A program made the translations under genes and the position numbers. From Thermoplasmata archaeon (GTDB lineage: Archaea > Thermoplasmatota > Thermoplasmata > Lutacidiplasmatales > UBA184): a stretch of 64,000 nucleotides of DNA. The notes under the pieces were generated by a model, which was not told the origin of the DNA, searched no databases, and saw only the letters and a list, made by a program, of their open reading frames with translations. Below, one piece after another: positions 34,566 to 42,791 of this stretch. Position 1 is the first letter of the stretch; each line of letters begins with the position of its first letter. The stretch is from contig JAKBSJ010000002.1 of NCBI GenBank assembly GCA_021844945.1, forward strand, positions 102,965 to 166,964, in the 5' to 3' direction.

Positions 34566-34841
34566 ATGGATGTCAAAGTACAGATCGAGAAGTGCACGGG
34601 CTGCCGTCACTGCTTCGACGTATGTCCGGTGAACGTGTTCGTGATGCATCCGCGCAGCGAGTTCCCTCAGGTAGTGGACGACCCCGAGGTCGCGGCGAAG
34701 TTCCAGTTCCGCGAAGAGAAATCCGTCGCAGAGAACGGGTCCGACTGCATCCTCTGCAACGCGTGCCTGACCGAGTGCGAAGGGAGCTGCATCACGATCT
34801 GGGACGACGAGGGGAAGACTTACCAGTCCACGTACAAGTGA
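34566..34841 (+). CDS. Two-cluster ferredoxin (FixX-like)
   Basis: This 91-residue protein has two Cys motifs: CTGCRHCFDVCPVN (CxxCxxCxxxCP) near residue 10 and CILCNACLTECEGSC near residue 61. They are expected to bind two [4Fe-4S] clusters. The spacer between them is about 50 residues, longer than in clostridial ferredoxins and closer to FixX types that partner with ETF. It probably shuttles electrons between EtfBA and the downstream reductase. Confidence 0.9.
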   Translation: MDVKVQIEKCTGCRHCFDVCPVNVFVMHPRSEFPQVVDDPEVAAKFQFREEKSVAENGSDCILCNACLTECEGSCITIWDDEGKTYQSTYK

Positions 34842-34911
34842 CCCAAGGAACCCGGACGAGAGGGGAGTGGGCCGTTCTGCGCCCGGAACCCCGATCGCAC
34901 CGCGTCCACCT

Positions 34912-35748
34912 ATGACCGGGAGTCCCGCCCCTCATTCGGAGGGCAAACCTCAATCACGAACCCCCGGCGATGCCGCAGCGGCCCGCGCGTTGGGGAACCT
35001 ACCTCCGAGGGCGGCCCAGCCCCATCGGCGGGTGGTGATCCTTACGTCGAACTTCGAGGCGGGCCCCTCCATCCATGTCCTCACCTTCGCCCTCCCGCCC
35101 GACGACCCAATGGAGTTCGTGCCCGGCCAGTACGTGACGTTCTACCTGGTCCGAGAGGGAAAGTCCGTGACCCGCTCGTACTCGATTTATTCCTCCGCCC
35201 ACCTCCACGATCGTTTCTCGCTCCTCGTCAAACGCGTCCCCCACGGGTTCGCATCCAATCTCCTCTGTGACCTGACCCCGTCCGCGGGAGCCACGGAGAC
35301 GATCCTGGCTCCGCTGGGGAAGTTCCTCTACCGCGACCCGGAGGACCGCCGCGTGCTCATGGTCGCCACCGGAGTGGGCCTTGCCCCCTTCGTTCCGATG
35401 CTCGAGCGCCTTCACGAGAGAAGCCCCTCGACCGACGCATGGCTCATCTGGGGCAATCGGTACGTCGGCGATATGGTCGGGCGCGGCGAGCTTGAGGCGC
35501 TGGCCGCCTCGTGGCCCCGCTTCCATTTCGTGCCGGTCCTCTCCCGACCTCCCAAGGACGGGAGTTGGACGGGAGCGGTGGGCCACGTCCAAGACGCAGT
35601 GCGAGCCGGCTTCCCCGACCTCGCTCGCGCCGACGTGTATCTCTGCGGGGCCACCCCGATGGTCAACGAAATGCAGGATCTAGCGATAGAACTCCGGTGC
35701 CCCAAGGAGCACGTCTTCGTCGACCGTTGGGGAGAGCACACGGAGTAA
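34912..35748 (+). CDS. Ferredoxin--NAD(P)+ reductase-like flavoprotein
   Basis: This 278-residue protein has an FAD domain with the motif RSYSIYSS and KRVPHGFASNLL, then an NAD(P) domain with VATGVGLAPFVPML and the C-terminal YLCGATPMVNEM, the FNR-family layout. It should connect NAD(P)H to the neighbouring ferredoxin or EtfBA. ATG 34912 begins a 36-residue low-complexity lead before the conserved strand RRVVILTSNFEAG; the longer frame to 34867 is not supported. Confidence 0.88.
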   Translation: MTGSPAPHSEGKPQSRTPGDAAAARALGNLPPRAAQPHRRVVILTSNFEAGPSIHVLTFALPPDDPMEFVPGQYVTFYLVREGKSVTRSYSIYSSAHLHDRFSLLVKRVPHGFASNLLCDLTPSAGATETILAPLGKFLYRDPEDRRVLMVATGVGLAPFVPMLERLHERSPSTDAWLIWGNRYVGDMVGRGELEALAASWPRFHFVPVLSRPPKDGSWTGAVGHVQDAVRAGFPDLARADVYLCGATPMVNEMQDLAIELRCPKEHVFVDRWGEHTE

Positions 35749-35859
35749 GCTCGGGACACCTTCCGCGGACCTAAAGGGCATCTTGAGAGAGTTCTCACCC
35801 ACGCTAAGCCCGGTGCCATCGGCCCGCGCGCTGACGTGGGTCCCCGATGCTGTTACCGG

Positions 35860-36054
35860 CTAGTCCGGCGGGCTGCTCCTCAGGCGGGATAGGCGGGGAT
35901 CGTCCAACTGGAACTCTGCGCCGCATCGCTGGCAATACACGTAACAGTGAACATCACCGCTGACGGGAGGGCTCAGCGTTCCTCGGCACACCGGACACTG
36001 GGAGGGGGGAGGGTCCGGGCGTCTCGCGCCGGAATCATCCGTGGGGGGGAGCAT
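35860..36054 (-). CDS. Small zinc-ribbon protein
   Basis: This 64-residue protein has CPVCRGTL and, 18 residues on, CQRCGAEF, a typical zinc ribbon used in nucleic-acid or protein binding. ATG 36054 gives a compact protein; a longer open frame to 36243 is low-complexity. Function is unknown and expression is not certain. Confidence 0.5.
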   Translation of the reverse strand: MLPPTDDSGARRPDPPPSQCPVCRGTLSPPVSGDVHCYVYCQRCGAEFQLDDPRLSRLRSSPPD

Positions 36055-36284
36055 TGTGCGTACCCGTCCCCTACACGCGACGGGCTTCCCTTGAGCCCTT
36101 CGATGGGACTCTGGGAAAGCCCGATGGCACACCTTGATGGGAGGTCCGCCGGTCGAGACGCGTTCACCGCGATGGTCGTGGGCCCCGGGTGGCGTTTGGG
36201 GCGCCGCCGGGTCGGAAGGCCCGAGGGGAACGCGGCCGGGCAACGTTCACGCAGGGCCCTTCGACCCCGGTGCTCCTAGGTCGG

Positions 36285-36680
36285 CTAGCTTGTCGTCGCG
36301 GCCGGTCGCTTCCAGATGATCGCAAGGATCCCGCCCACGAGGGCGAGGATCGCGCCGATGTAGAAGCCTCCGCCTCCGATGAAGCTGAGGAGCGCGCAGA
36401 CCAGCACGACGACGCCCGCGGTCTGCGAGGTCTCGGGGTGGTTCTTCATCCGCAGGGCGAACACCAATATCAGAATGCCGAGGAGGACAGCCACCGCCGC
36501 AAGGGCCGCGGAAACGACCGCGCCGACACCGAAGGCAATCGAGATGTGGAACGAAGAGAAAGCGGTCGCTATCACGATGTAAAGGATCGCGATGATGATG
36601 CTCAGAAAGAGCACCAAAATTCCACCGATCAGCGACAGGAGATACGCGGTCCGAGGGTATTTCTCAGCGCCCGATGCCAT
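36285..36680 (-). CDS. Four-helix small membrane protein
   Basis: This 131-residue protein is dominated by four hydrophobic segments (about 13-40, 43-75, 87-103 and 104-124), rich in Ile, Val and Gly, with a short basic C-terminus (WKRPAATTS). The layout resembles small DUF4064-type membrane proteins common in archaea. No catalytic motif is seen. The 230 bp between it and the zinc-ribbon gene hold nothing recognisable. Confidence 0.7.
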   Translation of the reverse strand: MASGAEKYPRTAYLLSLIGGILVLFLSIIIAILYIVIATAFSSFHISIAFGVGAVVSAALAAVAVLLGILILVFALRMKNHPETSQTAGVVVLVCALLSFIGGGGFYIGAILALVGGILAIIWKRPAATTS

Positions 36681-36759
36681 AGGAATTCAAGAAGGACATG
36701 TTCTATTTGAAACGCATAGGTGACGGGCCGGGCTCGCACGCCGCCGGGTCCGTCGACGC

Positions 36760-37455
36760 CTACGCTCCGGCCCGGATCTCCGGCTCGGTCGAGCGGTAGA
36801 GCCCGGTCTCGGTGCGGACGTGGGAGCGAAGAGCCACGCGACGAAAGCCGAGGTCTTCAATCGTGCGACGAAGGCGTCCGCCTCGGGAGAAGTCCTTGTA
36901 AACGAGCCATCCGCCGGGACGCAGCACTCGACGGATCTCTCCTACGGCCGTCGGCTGCTGAACGAACTCTCCGTGGTGGCGCTCGACGTGATGGAGCGAC
37001 ATGAGGGCGAAGACCCCGTCGAAAGATTGATCCTTGAACGGGAGCTTCAACGCATCGACCTCACTGAGAAGGACCGGGGACGGGATCGTCCCGAACCGAG
37101 CGCTGAGGAACTCGCGGGCGGATCGCACCTGCTCCGGATCGACGTCGGTTCCTACGTAGAGAGCCGGACGGAAGCGCTCGGTACCGAGCGCGACGAGGCC
37201 GCCACCGCCCATGCCCAGCTCCAAGAGACGGGGACGGTCGGGGAGCGTGAGGGAACCGGACACTTCGCGCAGCACGCGATCCGCTCGGGTGACGGTCCTT
37301 CGATTGATGAGCCAACGGGAGAGCCCGCTCATCCGCGCCATCGTTCGAGCGAGGGGAAGCTCCCCGGGATAAAGACGCCGACCACCGCTTATGTCGGGGG
37401 CGGCTCGATCGTCGAGATGGGCCGATCTGCGATCGATCGAACGCGGGCCGGGCAT
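36760..37455 (-). CDS. Class I SAM-dependent methyltransferase
   Basis: This Rossmann-fold protein has motif I LLELGMGGGGLVALG, motif II TDVDPEQV, SFDGVFALMSLHHVERH (motif IV region) and VLRPGGWLVYKDFS. That is the Methyltransf_11 layout for small-molecule methylation. The N-terminal 60 residues are basic and less conserved, so an internal ATG at 37344 (MARMSGL) may be the true start. The substrate is unknown. Confidence 0.82.
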   Translation of the reverse strand: MPGPRSIDRRSAHLDDRAAPDISGGRRLYPGELPLARTMARMSGLSRWLINRRTVTRADRVLREVSGSLTLPDRPRLLELGMGGGGLVALGTERFRPALYVGTDVDPEQVRSAREFLSARFGTIPSPVLLSEVDALKLPFKDQSFDGVFALMSLHHVERHHGEFVQQPTAVGEIRRVLRPGGWLVYKDFSRGGRLRRTIEDLGFRRVALRSHVRTETGLYRSTEPEIRAGA

Positions 37456-37564
37456 TCCCTCGGCCGGGAGGTCACGTTCCTTTCTCGCTGTGGGATCAAC
37501 GGCTTTTGAGCACCGGCTTCGCCGGCCGGCGATTATGAATAGAGCCAGTCCCCTTCGCCCGACG

Positions 37565-37843
37565 ATGAGCCCGGCGGTCGAAGTTCGGCTCGATGGATGG
37601 CTCCGCCAGTTCGGCGCCCCTTCGCGAGAGTCGGTGGACGCCGATTCGATCGACCACCTTATCGATGCGCTCGAAGAGCGCTATCCTCGCCTCAAGTTCA
37701 AGCTGCGCGACGAGACGGGCCACCTTCGCCGCTACGTGCGCGTTTTCCTGGATGGAAAGGACGTGAGCGCGACGACGGGGGTCTCGACCCCGCTGTCCGA
37801 CGTCCGCGTGGTGGACATCCTCCACTCGATTGCCGGAGGGTAG
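37565..37843 (+). CDS. MoaD/ThiS-like ubiquitin-fold protein
   Basis: This 92-residue beta-grasp protein starts VEVRLDGWLRQF and has LKFKLRDETGHLRRYVRVFL and DGKDV. It ends STPLSDVRVVDILHSIAGG, with the C-terminal Gly-Gly that in this family is adenylated for sulfur transfer or protein conjugation (SAMP). ATG 37565 follows a TATA-like GATTATGAATAG (about 37530-37541) at near-leaderless distance. The BNR-repeat gene starts 9 nt later, and no E1-like or MoaE gene is nearby. Confidence 0.88.
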   Translation: MSPAVEVRLDGWLRQFGAPSRESVDADSIDHLIDALEERYPRLKFKLRDETGHLRRYVRVFLDGKDVSATTGVSTPLSDVRVVDILHSIAGG

Positions 37844-37852
37844 GAAGAGAGC

Positions 37853-38983
37853 ATGACCTACCGACCGAGCCGGATCCAGATCCTCCTCGGCACCCGCAAG
37901 GGGACCTACGTCGTCGAGGGGAACGCGCGCCGTACCTCGTGGAAAGTGGGGCGGCCCGCGCACGTCGGGGAAGAGGTGTACCACGTCATCGCCGACCCCC
38001 GTCATCCGGGGAGCCTGTACGCTGCAGTCAACAACGGGTTCTGGGGACCCGCGGTCCACCGATCCCGAGACGGGGGCCGCACGTGGAAGGAGGTCGCGAC
38101 TCCACTGCTGCCGCGCACGAGGAACCGGCCGAACCCGATGGAGGCGTCCGCGCCGGCGCCCAAACCCGTCGCCAACCTCTGGCACATCGAACCCGGCCAC
38201 CCTAGCGAGCCGAAGACGCTCTACCTCGGCGCCGACCCGCACCTCTTGTTCCGTAGCCCCGACCTCGGCGCGAGTTGGGACCCCATCGACAGCATCAACG
38301 AGCACCCCGCACGGAAGGACTGGGCTCCCGGAGCCGGCGGAGCCTGCCTGCATACGATCCTCGTCGACCCCCGCGACCCGAAGCGAATGTACATCGGCCT
38401 GTCGGCGGTGGGAACGTTCCGCACCGAGAACGGGGGCGATAGTTGGGTGCCCACGAACCGCGGGGTCCTCGCTCCGTTCCTTCCGGACAAGCATCCCGAA
38501 ACCGGACAGTGCGTGCATCACGTCGCGCCCGACGCGCGGGACTCGGACACGTTCTATCGCCAGGATCACGGCGGGATGTACGTGTCCCACGACCGGATGG
38601 ACCACTGGATCCGGATCGGCCGCCCGCTCGGGGACGATTTCGGATTTGCGGTTGCGAGCCCGCCGGCGGCGCCCGGGAGGGCGTATTTCGTTCGGTTGAA
38701 CGGCCGCGACCGAACGACCGGGACCGGTTACTTCCAGGTCCAAGAGTGGAACGACGATCGGAAGAGGTGGCGAGCGCTCGTCCGGCCGAACGCCTTCCCC
38801 GGCACCTTCGGGGTTCATCGTGAAGGGATCTCCACCGACAACCTCGACCCGCCCGGCATCTACGTCGGAACGACCACAGGTCAGCTCTTCGTGAGCCCGA
38901 ATGCCGGGAAGTCGTGGCAGCAGATCCCGTTCGCTTTCCCGGGGATTCACTCGGTCGCCGTGGCGAACCCGGCATCTCGTTAG
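37853..38983 (+). CDS. BNR/Asp-box beta-propeller protein (sialidase-like fold)
   Basis: This 376-residue protein has repeated Asp-box motifs SRDGGRTW, SPDLGASW, TENGGDSW, SHDRMDHW and SPNAGKSW, spaced as in sortilin/sialidase-type propellers. There is no signal peptide, so it is probably cytosolic. Sialidase catalytic residues (Arg triad, Tyr/Glu) are not evident. It is immediately downstream of the MoaD-like gene (9-nt gap) and almost surely in the same operon. Function is unknown. Confidence 0.85.
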   Translation: MTYRPSRIQILLGTRKGTYVVEGNARRTSWKVGRPAHVGEEVYHVIADPRHPGSLYAAVNNGFWGPAVHRSRDGGRTWKEVATPLLPRTRNRPNPMEASAPAPKPVANLWHIEPGHPSEPKTLYLGADPHLLFRSPDLGASWDPIDSINEHPARKDWAPGAGGACLHTILVDPRDPKRMYIGLSAVGTFRTENGGDSWVPTNRGVLAPFLPDKHPETGQCVHHVAPDARDSDTFYRQDHGGMYVSHDRMDHWIRIGRPLGDDFGFAVASPPAAPGRAYFVRLNGRDRTTGTGYFQVQEWNDDRKRWRALVRPNAFPGTFGVHREGISTDNLDPPGIYVGTTTGQLFVSPNAGKSWQQIPFAFPGIHSVAVANPASR

Positions 38984-39025
38984 CGCGGGCCGCGAAGCTA
39001 AATCGCCGCCCGTAATGCGGCGACG

Positions 39026-40123
39026 ATGTCGGCGCCCCAAGTCTCGGCCGCCACACGCTCGAAGGTCGCCCGTTCCGTCCTATCCCGAAACCTCCGTTTG
39101 CGTCCCGGCGAGCGCATCATCGTGGAGGCGTGGACGCACACGCTCCCCTGGGCCGTCGCGTTCGCACGCGAAGCGCGCCGCATGGGGGCGTACCCGATCG
39201 TCCCCTACGAGGACGAGGAAGCGTTCTGGGACCTGGTGGACGACGGCAAGCTCGACGTGCTCGGCGCCAAGGCTCGGCACGAGTGGGCGGCCCTAGCGCA
39301 AACGAACGCATACATTCATTTCTGGGGCCCGGGCGACCGGGTGCGGCTGGACCGGATGCCGAGCGAGGAGCGGGATCGCGCGTTCGCGTTCAACATGGGA
39401 TGGTACGAAGCGGCCCGCAAGGCCGGGCTTCGAGGGGCTCGGATGGAACTGGGGCGGCCGTATTCCACGCTCGCGCGCGCCTACGGCGTCGACCTCGGGA
39501 AGTGGACGGACCAGCTGGTGCAGGCCACGCTCGTGGATCCGAACGATCTCCAACGCGCGGCAACGCCGATCGTCCGCGCGCTCGAGCGCGGCCGTAGGCT
39601 CCGGATCCGGAGCCCTAGGGGTACCGATCTCACCTTGGGTCTTGCGCACCGGCCCGCTACCACGTCCATCGGACGCCCGAAGGTAGGCGACCCGCGCCGA
39701 CCGTTCGACTTCCTGACGAACTTGCCGGCCGGATTGATTCGCGTTGCACTGGATGAGTCCGTGGCGGAGGGCACGATCGTCGCCAATCGGGATTGCTACT
39801 ACGATTCCGGCAGGGCCGCCGGCGGAGTCTTCCGGTTCCGGTCGGGAAAGCTCGTCTCGGCGGAGTTCGATCGGGGGCAGCCGTTCTTCGATCGACCGTA
39901 CCGGACGGGCGGCAAAGGGCGCGACCGGCCCGGGCTGCTCGGCATCGGGCTCAACCCGAAGCTCAAGGACACCCCCCAGGTCGAGGACCTCGAGCGAGGC
40001 GCGGTGATGGTCTCCGTCGGGACCAACACCTTCTTCGGGGGCAAGAACGCATCGTCGTTCTTCGGGTTCGCCATCGACGCCGGAGCGACCGTGGAGATCG
40101 ACGGGCGGACGATCCACCTATAG
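39026..40123 (+). CDS. M29-like aminopeptidase homologue lacking metal ligands
   Basis: This 365-residue protein has the overall M29 (thermophilic aminopeptidase) architecture: an N-terminal Rossmann-like domain (LRPGERIIVEAWTHTLPWA) and a C-terminal domain with FLTNLPAGLI, LLGIGLNPK and FFGFAIDAGATVEIDG. The residues that bind the two metals in M29 enzymes (Glu in PxGEV, Glu before GxGxN, His in the HIALG strand, and HxD) are replaced by L, L, M and FxF-type residues. It is probably not a metallopeptidase. ATG 39026 lies about 25 nt after GAAGCTAAATCG. Confidence 0.75.
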   Translation: MSAPQVSAATRSKVARSVLSRNLRLRPGERIIVEAWTHTLPWAVAFAREARRMGAYPIVPYEDEEAFWDLVDDGKLDVLGAKARHEWAALAQTNAYIHFWGPGDRVRLDRMPSEERDRAFAFNMGWYEAARKAGLRGARMELGRPYSTLARAYGVDLGKWTDQLVQATLVDPNDLQRAATPIVRALERGRRLRIRSPRGTDLTLGLAHRPATTSIGRPKVGDPRRPFDFLTNLPAGLIRVALDESVAEGTIVANRDCYYDSGRAAGGVFRFRSGKLVSAEFDRGQPFFDRPYRTGGKGRDRPGLLGIGLNPKLKDTPQVEDLERGAVMVSVGTNTFFGGKNASSFFGFAIDAGATVEIDGRTIHL

Positions 40124-40238
40124 CTTCCAAGCTCGGGACTCCCGCCCGGCGCGGCGGAACGCTCGATCGACGGGTCGATGACGGGCGGCTCGGGCGTGCG
40201 GCCCCGGGGATCGAGGCGCGAGAGCCGATACGTTCCCG

Positions 40239-40952
40239 TCACCCGCGAGGAACCCTGCCCGCCCCGGGGGACGGAGCGGCGGACCTGTTCCGCGCGCGGG
40301 CCCGGTCCGCCGGCCGCTCCCCCGAAGGAAGGAAACCGAAGAGGCGGACGGTGGGATCGAACTCTCGCGGAAACGCGACCAGCCGATGCGCTCCCACCGC
40401 CATCGTGCTCTCGGGAACCGGGGCGAAGCGGATCTCCTCGAACCCGGACTCCCGAAACCAGGTGCGGATCGAAGGCGTGAGATCCGGTTCGAACCGACCC
40501 CGGGTCCAGAGGACGAACGCACCGGGCGCGGCGAGTTCGGGGAGGTGAGAGATCGTGTTGCGGATATCGGCGTCGGAGATGTTCCCGTAGACACCACACA
40601 CCAAGATCAGGTCGGCCGGGATCGCGCCCTCGTACGCGTGCGCGTGGCCGGCGTTCGCCTCTACGACCTCGACCCCCGAGAGATCGTCGTGGGCCGCCCG
40701 CTCTCGGGCTCCTCGGGCCAGGGTGGGATCGGTCTCGACCAGGCGGGCCGCAACATCGGCCCGTCGTGGATGGGCCGCTAGGACCCCGAGGAGGTCCCGG
40801 CCATCCCCCGCGCACATGCTGATGGCGCGGAGGAGACCGGGAGGCCGTCGATCGATCTCCTCCCGGAGCAGGGATCGAACGAGCTCGAGCCGTTTCGAGA
40901 GCGGGGAGCCCGGCTCGTACTGTCGGTGCCAATCGACCCACTCGCCGGTCAT
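40239..40952 (-). CDS. SAM-dependent methyltransferase-like protein
   Basis: This 237-residue protein contains a class I methyltransferase core: AISMCAGDGRDLLGVLA (motif I), VETDPTLARGA (motif II), LILVCGVYGNIS (motif IV) and AAPGAFVLWTRG. It also has WVDWHRQYEPGSPLSKRLELV at the N-terminus, typical of small uncharacterised bacterial and archaeal methyltransferases. The C-terminal 30 residues are low-complexity. The substrate is unknown. Confidence 0.78.
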   Translation of the reverse strand: MTGEWVDWHRQYEPGSPLSKRLELVRSLLREEIDRRPPGLLRAISMCAGDGRDLLGVLAAHPRRADVAARLVETDPTLARGARERAAHDDLSGVEVVEANAGHAHAYEGAIPADLILVCGVYGNISDADIRNTISHLPELAAPGAFVLWTRGRFEPDLTPSIRTWFRESGFEEIRFAPVPESTMAVGAHRLVAFPREFDPTVRLFGFLPSGERPADRARARNRSAAPSPGAGRVPRG

Positions 40953-41025
40953 GGGGACCTTGCGGGTCCCACCCGGCCCGTTCTCATATCACAGTTCGGG
41001 AGGCGGTCCGGGATAGGGGATGCCG

Positions 41026-41757
41026 CTACGGCCAGTCCTGGGCGGCGAGGGAGAGCTCCGCGAAGCGGTCGCAATCCTCGCAGCCCGGGCTGCGCTTGGG
41101 GGGGCGCGGAGCGTCATAGATCTCGCGAGCGCGCCGCATGAGAGGAGGAAGGAGGTCCGGGTCCAACGGAACGTCTTCGAGGGTCGCGCGGAAGCCCATC
41201 ACGAACCCTTCCTCGGTGCGAGCGCTCTCGAACAGGCCGGGGGACCCGTCGGTGATGGGCTCGGTGTACACGAGCGCGAGCCGGTCGACCGGACCCAAGC
41301 CCCGGGACTCGGCGATCCGGGCGTACCCGTTCAGCTGCACCTCGTAGATCGGCCGCAGTTCGTCCTGCGCCGCGGTGTGCTTCGCGGTCTTGTAATCGAC
41401 GATCACCTTGCGGCCGTCGGCGCGTACGAGGATCCCGTCGGGCGCCCCCGTGAGGCGGATGCCGGTCGCATCGTCGTCGATGTAGAACTTCGGGGGAGCG
41501 GGGGGAGGGATGTACGAGGTGAAGGGCCCCAGCGGGGCCAGCCACAACGGCGGCGCCCCGTGCCGGTCGAACGACGCATGGACGATCTTCTTCGAGTAAG
41601 AGTCGAGCGACGAGAAGATCCCTGGGAAGGGCCCGCCAAACGGGAGGTCGTAATGACGGTCGAGCCAGAAGCAGCGCGGGCAGAACTCGGGCATCGCGAG
41701 CTGTCCGAGGTCCTTCGCGGAGATCCGGAATCGAGGGGTCGCGTCGCGCTCGGCCAC
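41026..41757 (-). CDS. PD-(D/E)XK superfamily nuclease (RecB/Cas4-like)
   Basis: This 243-residue protein has GAPDGILVRADGRKVIVDYK, which carries the D-x(n)-D-x-K active-site pattern, followed by QLNGYARI, the family's QL.Y motif. Cys residues at CPRCFW near the N-terminus and CEDCDRF near the C-terminus match the Cys arrangement that binds an iron-sulfur cluster in Cas4/AddB-type nucleases. No CRISPR or other cas genes are seen, so it is probably a DNA-repair nuclease. GTG 41757 gives the conserved N-terminus; the longer frame runs antiphase through the permease gene. Confidence 0.82.
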   Translation of the reverse strand: MAERDATPRFRISAKDLGQLAMPEFCPRCFWLDRHYDLPFGGPFPGIFSSLDSYSKKIVHASFDRHGAPPLWLAPLGPFTSYIPPPAPPKFYIDDDATGIRLTGAPDGILVRADGRKVIVDYKTAKHTAAQDELRPIYEVQLNGYARIAESRGLGPVDRLALVYTEPITDGSPGLFESARTEEGFVMGFRATLEDVPLDPDLLPPLMRRAREIYDAPRPPKRSPGCEDCDRFAELSLAAQDWP

Positions 41758-41813
41758 GGCGACCCCAACGCGGAGGGAAAGTGAACGTTTTCGGTCGCGG
41801 TCTGGTTCGGATT

Positions 41814-42791
41814 CTACAGGCCGAAGCGTAGCCACTTCTCGAGCCCGTCGCAGGCGAGAGCGATCGCGATCCCCAGGCCCACGATGGCCAGCAGCGGGAA
41901 GAGGAACATCCACCAGTAGATCGGTCCCCCCGGAACGAGGAACGCGTCGCACGCGCTGAATCCGAGCTGGAATCCCCATTCGGGGAACAGGGTCGTCGGA
42001 AGGGGCGAGAACGGCGGGAGCCCGGGAACGTGATACCCGACCCCGGGGCCCGGGTACGGGCTCGCGCAGTTGAAGAACCACGGGTACACGCTGAGGAAGA
42101 AGAAGACCGCCGCGACATCCACCGGGAGCTGCGCGAGGACCGGGCCCAGCGAGTTCGGCAGGAGGTGACGGAAGAGGAGGCGGCGATTGGTCGCACCGTT
42201 CGCCCGCGAGGCCTCCACGTACGGCCGCTGGGCCAGGACCCGCACGCGCTCCCGGACCGTCCGCGCGCTTGGCGGCCACAACAACAGACCGAAGAGGACG
42301 ACAAACAGCCATAACGAACGATCCGCGGGGACTGCAAGCACGACCCCCGCGAAAATCACGGCGACGAGGATGACGGCCGGGATCGCACCGAGCGAATCGC
42401 CGAGGAACGTGACGGCGTGATCGATCGCGCTCCCCTCGTGGAGGCCGGCGATCGCGCCGATGAGGGCGCCGAGCGCCCCGTCGATGGCCAGGATCCCGAA
42501 GACGATCGCGAGGTCCCACGGCGTCGCCTGCCAGATCGCGTCGAGCAGGTTGACGCCGAACCCCGGGAGGATCCCGAACGGATACGTCCAGGACGGCCCG
42601 ATCGGCGGCAACGGGGTTTGCCAGGCAAAGTTCTCGGAGAGGGCGCCGAGCGAGCCGCGGAACACGACGAGCGCGCTGAGGGCGACGGCGACGTAGAAGG
42701 CGAGCATGCCGATCCCGACCCACAGCTGCGTCCCGAACGGGTGCCGACGGTAGACGTCCATGCGGCGGGGCGGCGAGATGTTCTCCGTCAT
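41814..42791 (-). CDS. ABC permease, dipeptide/oligopeptide type (DppC-like)
   Basis: This 325-residue integral membrane protein has the binding-protein-dependent transport signature near EASRANGATNRRLLFRHLLP (EAA-like loop) and about six helices. Residues 230-300 form a long external insertion with CASPYPGPGVGYHVP. It overlaps the preceding permease gene as ATGA. No ATPase or solute-binding gene is adjacent, so the rest of the importer must be elsewhere or absent. Confidence 0.87.
   Translation of the reverse strand: MTENISPPRRMDVYRRHPFGTQLWVGIGMLAFYVAVALSALVVFRGSLGALSENFAWQTPLPPIGPSWTYPFGILPGFGVNLLDAIWQATPWDLAIVFGILAIDGALGALIGAIAGLHEGSAIDHAVTFLGDSLGAIPAVILVAVIFAGVVLAVPADRSLWLFVVLFGLLLWPPSARTVRERVRVLAQRPYVEASRANGATNRRLLFRHLLPNSLGPVLAQLPVDVAAVFFFLSVYPWFFNCASPYPGPGVGYHVPGLPPFSPLPTTLFPEWGFQLGFSACDAFLVPGGPIYWWMFLFPLLAIVGLGIAIALACDGLEKWLRFGL

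Noticed and set aside
37496-39040. 514-codon antisense frame over the MoaD-like and BNR genes
   Set aside because: High-GC shadow with Arg/Val/Asp-rich sequence; the sense strand holds two clear genes with a TATA box.
41026-41757. Cas4 and thus a CRISPR-Cas locus
   Set aside because: The nuclease is Cas4-like in motif only; no cas1, cas2, interference genes or repeat array are present in the window.
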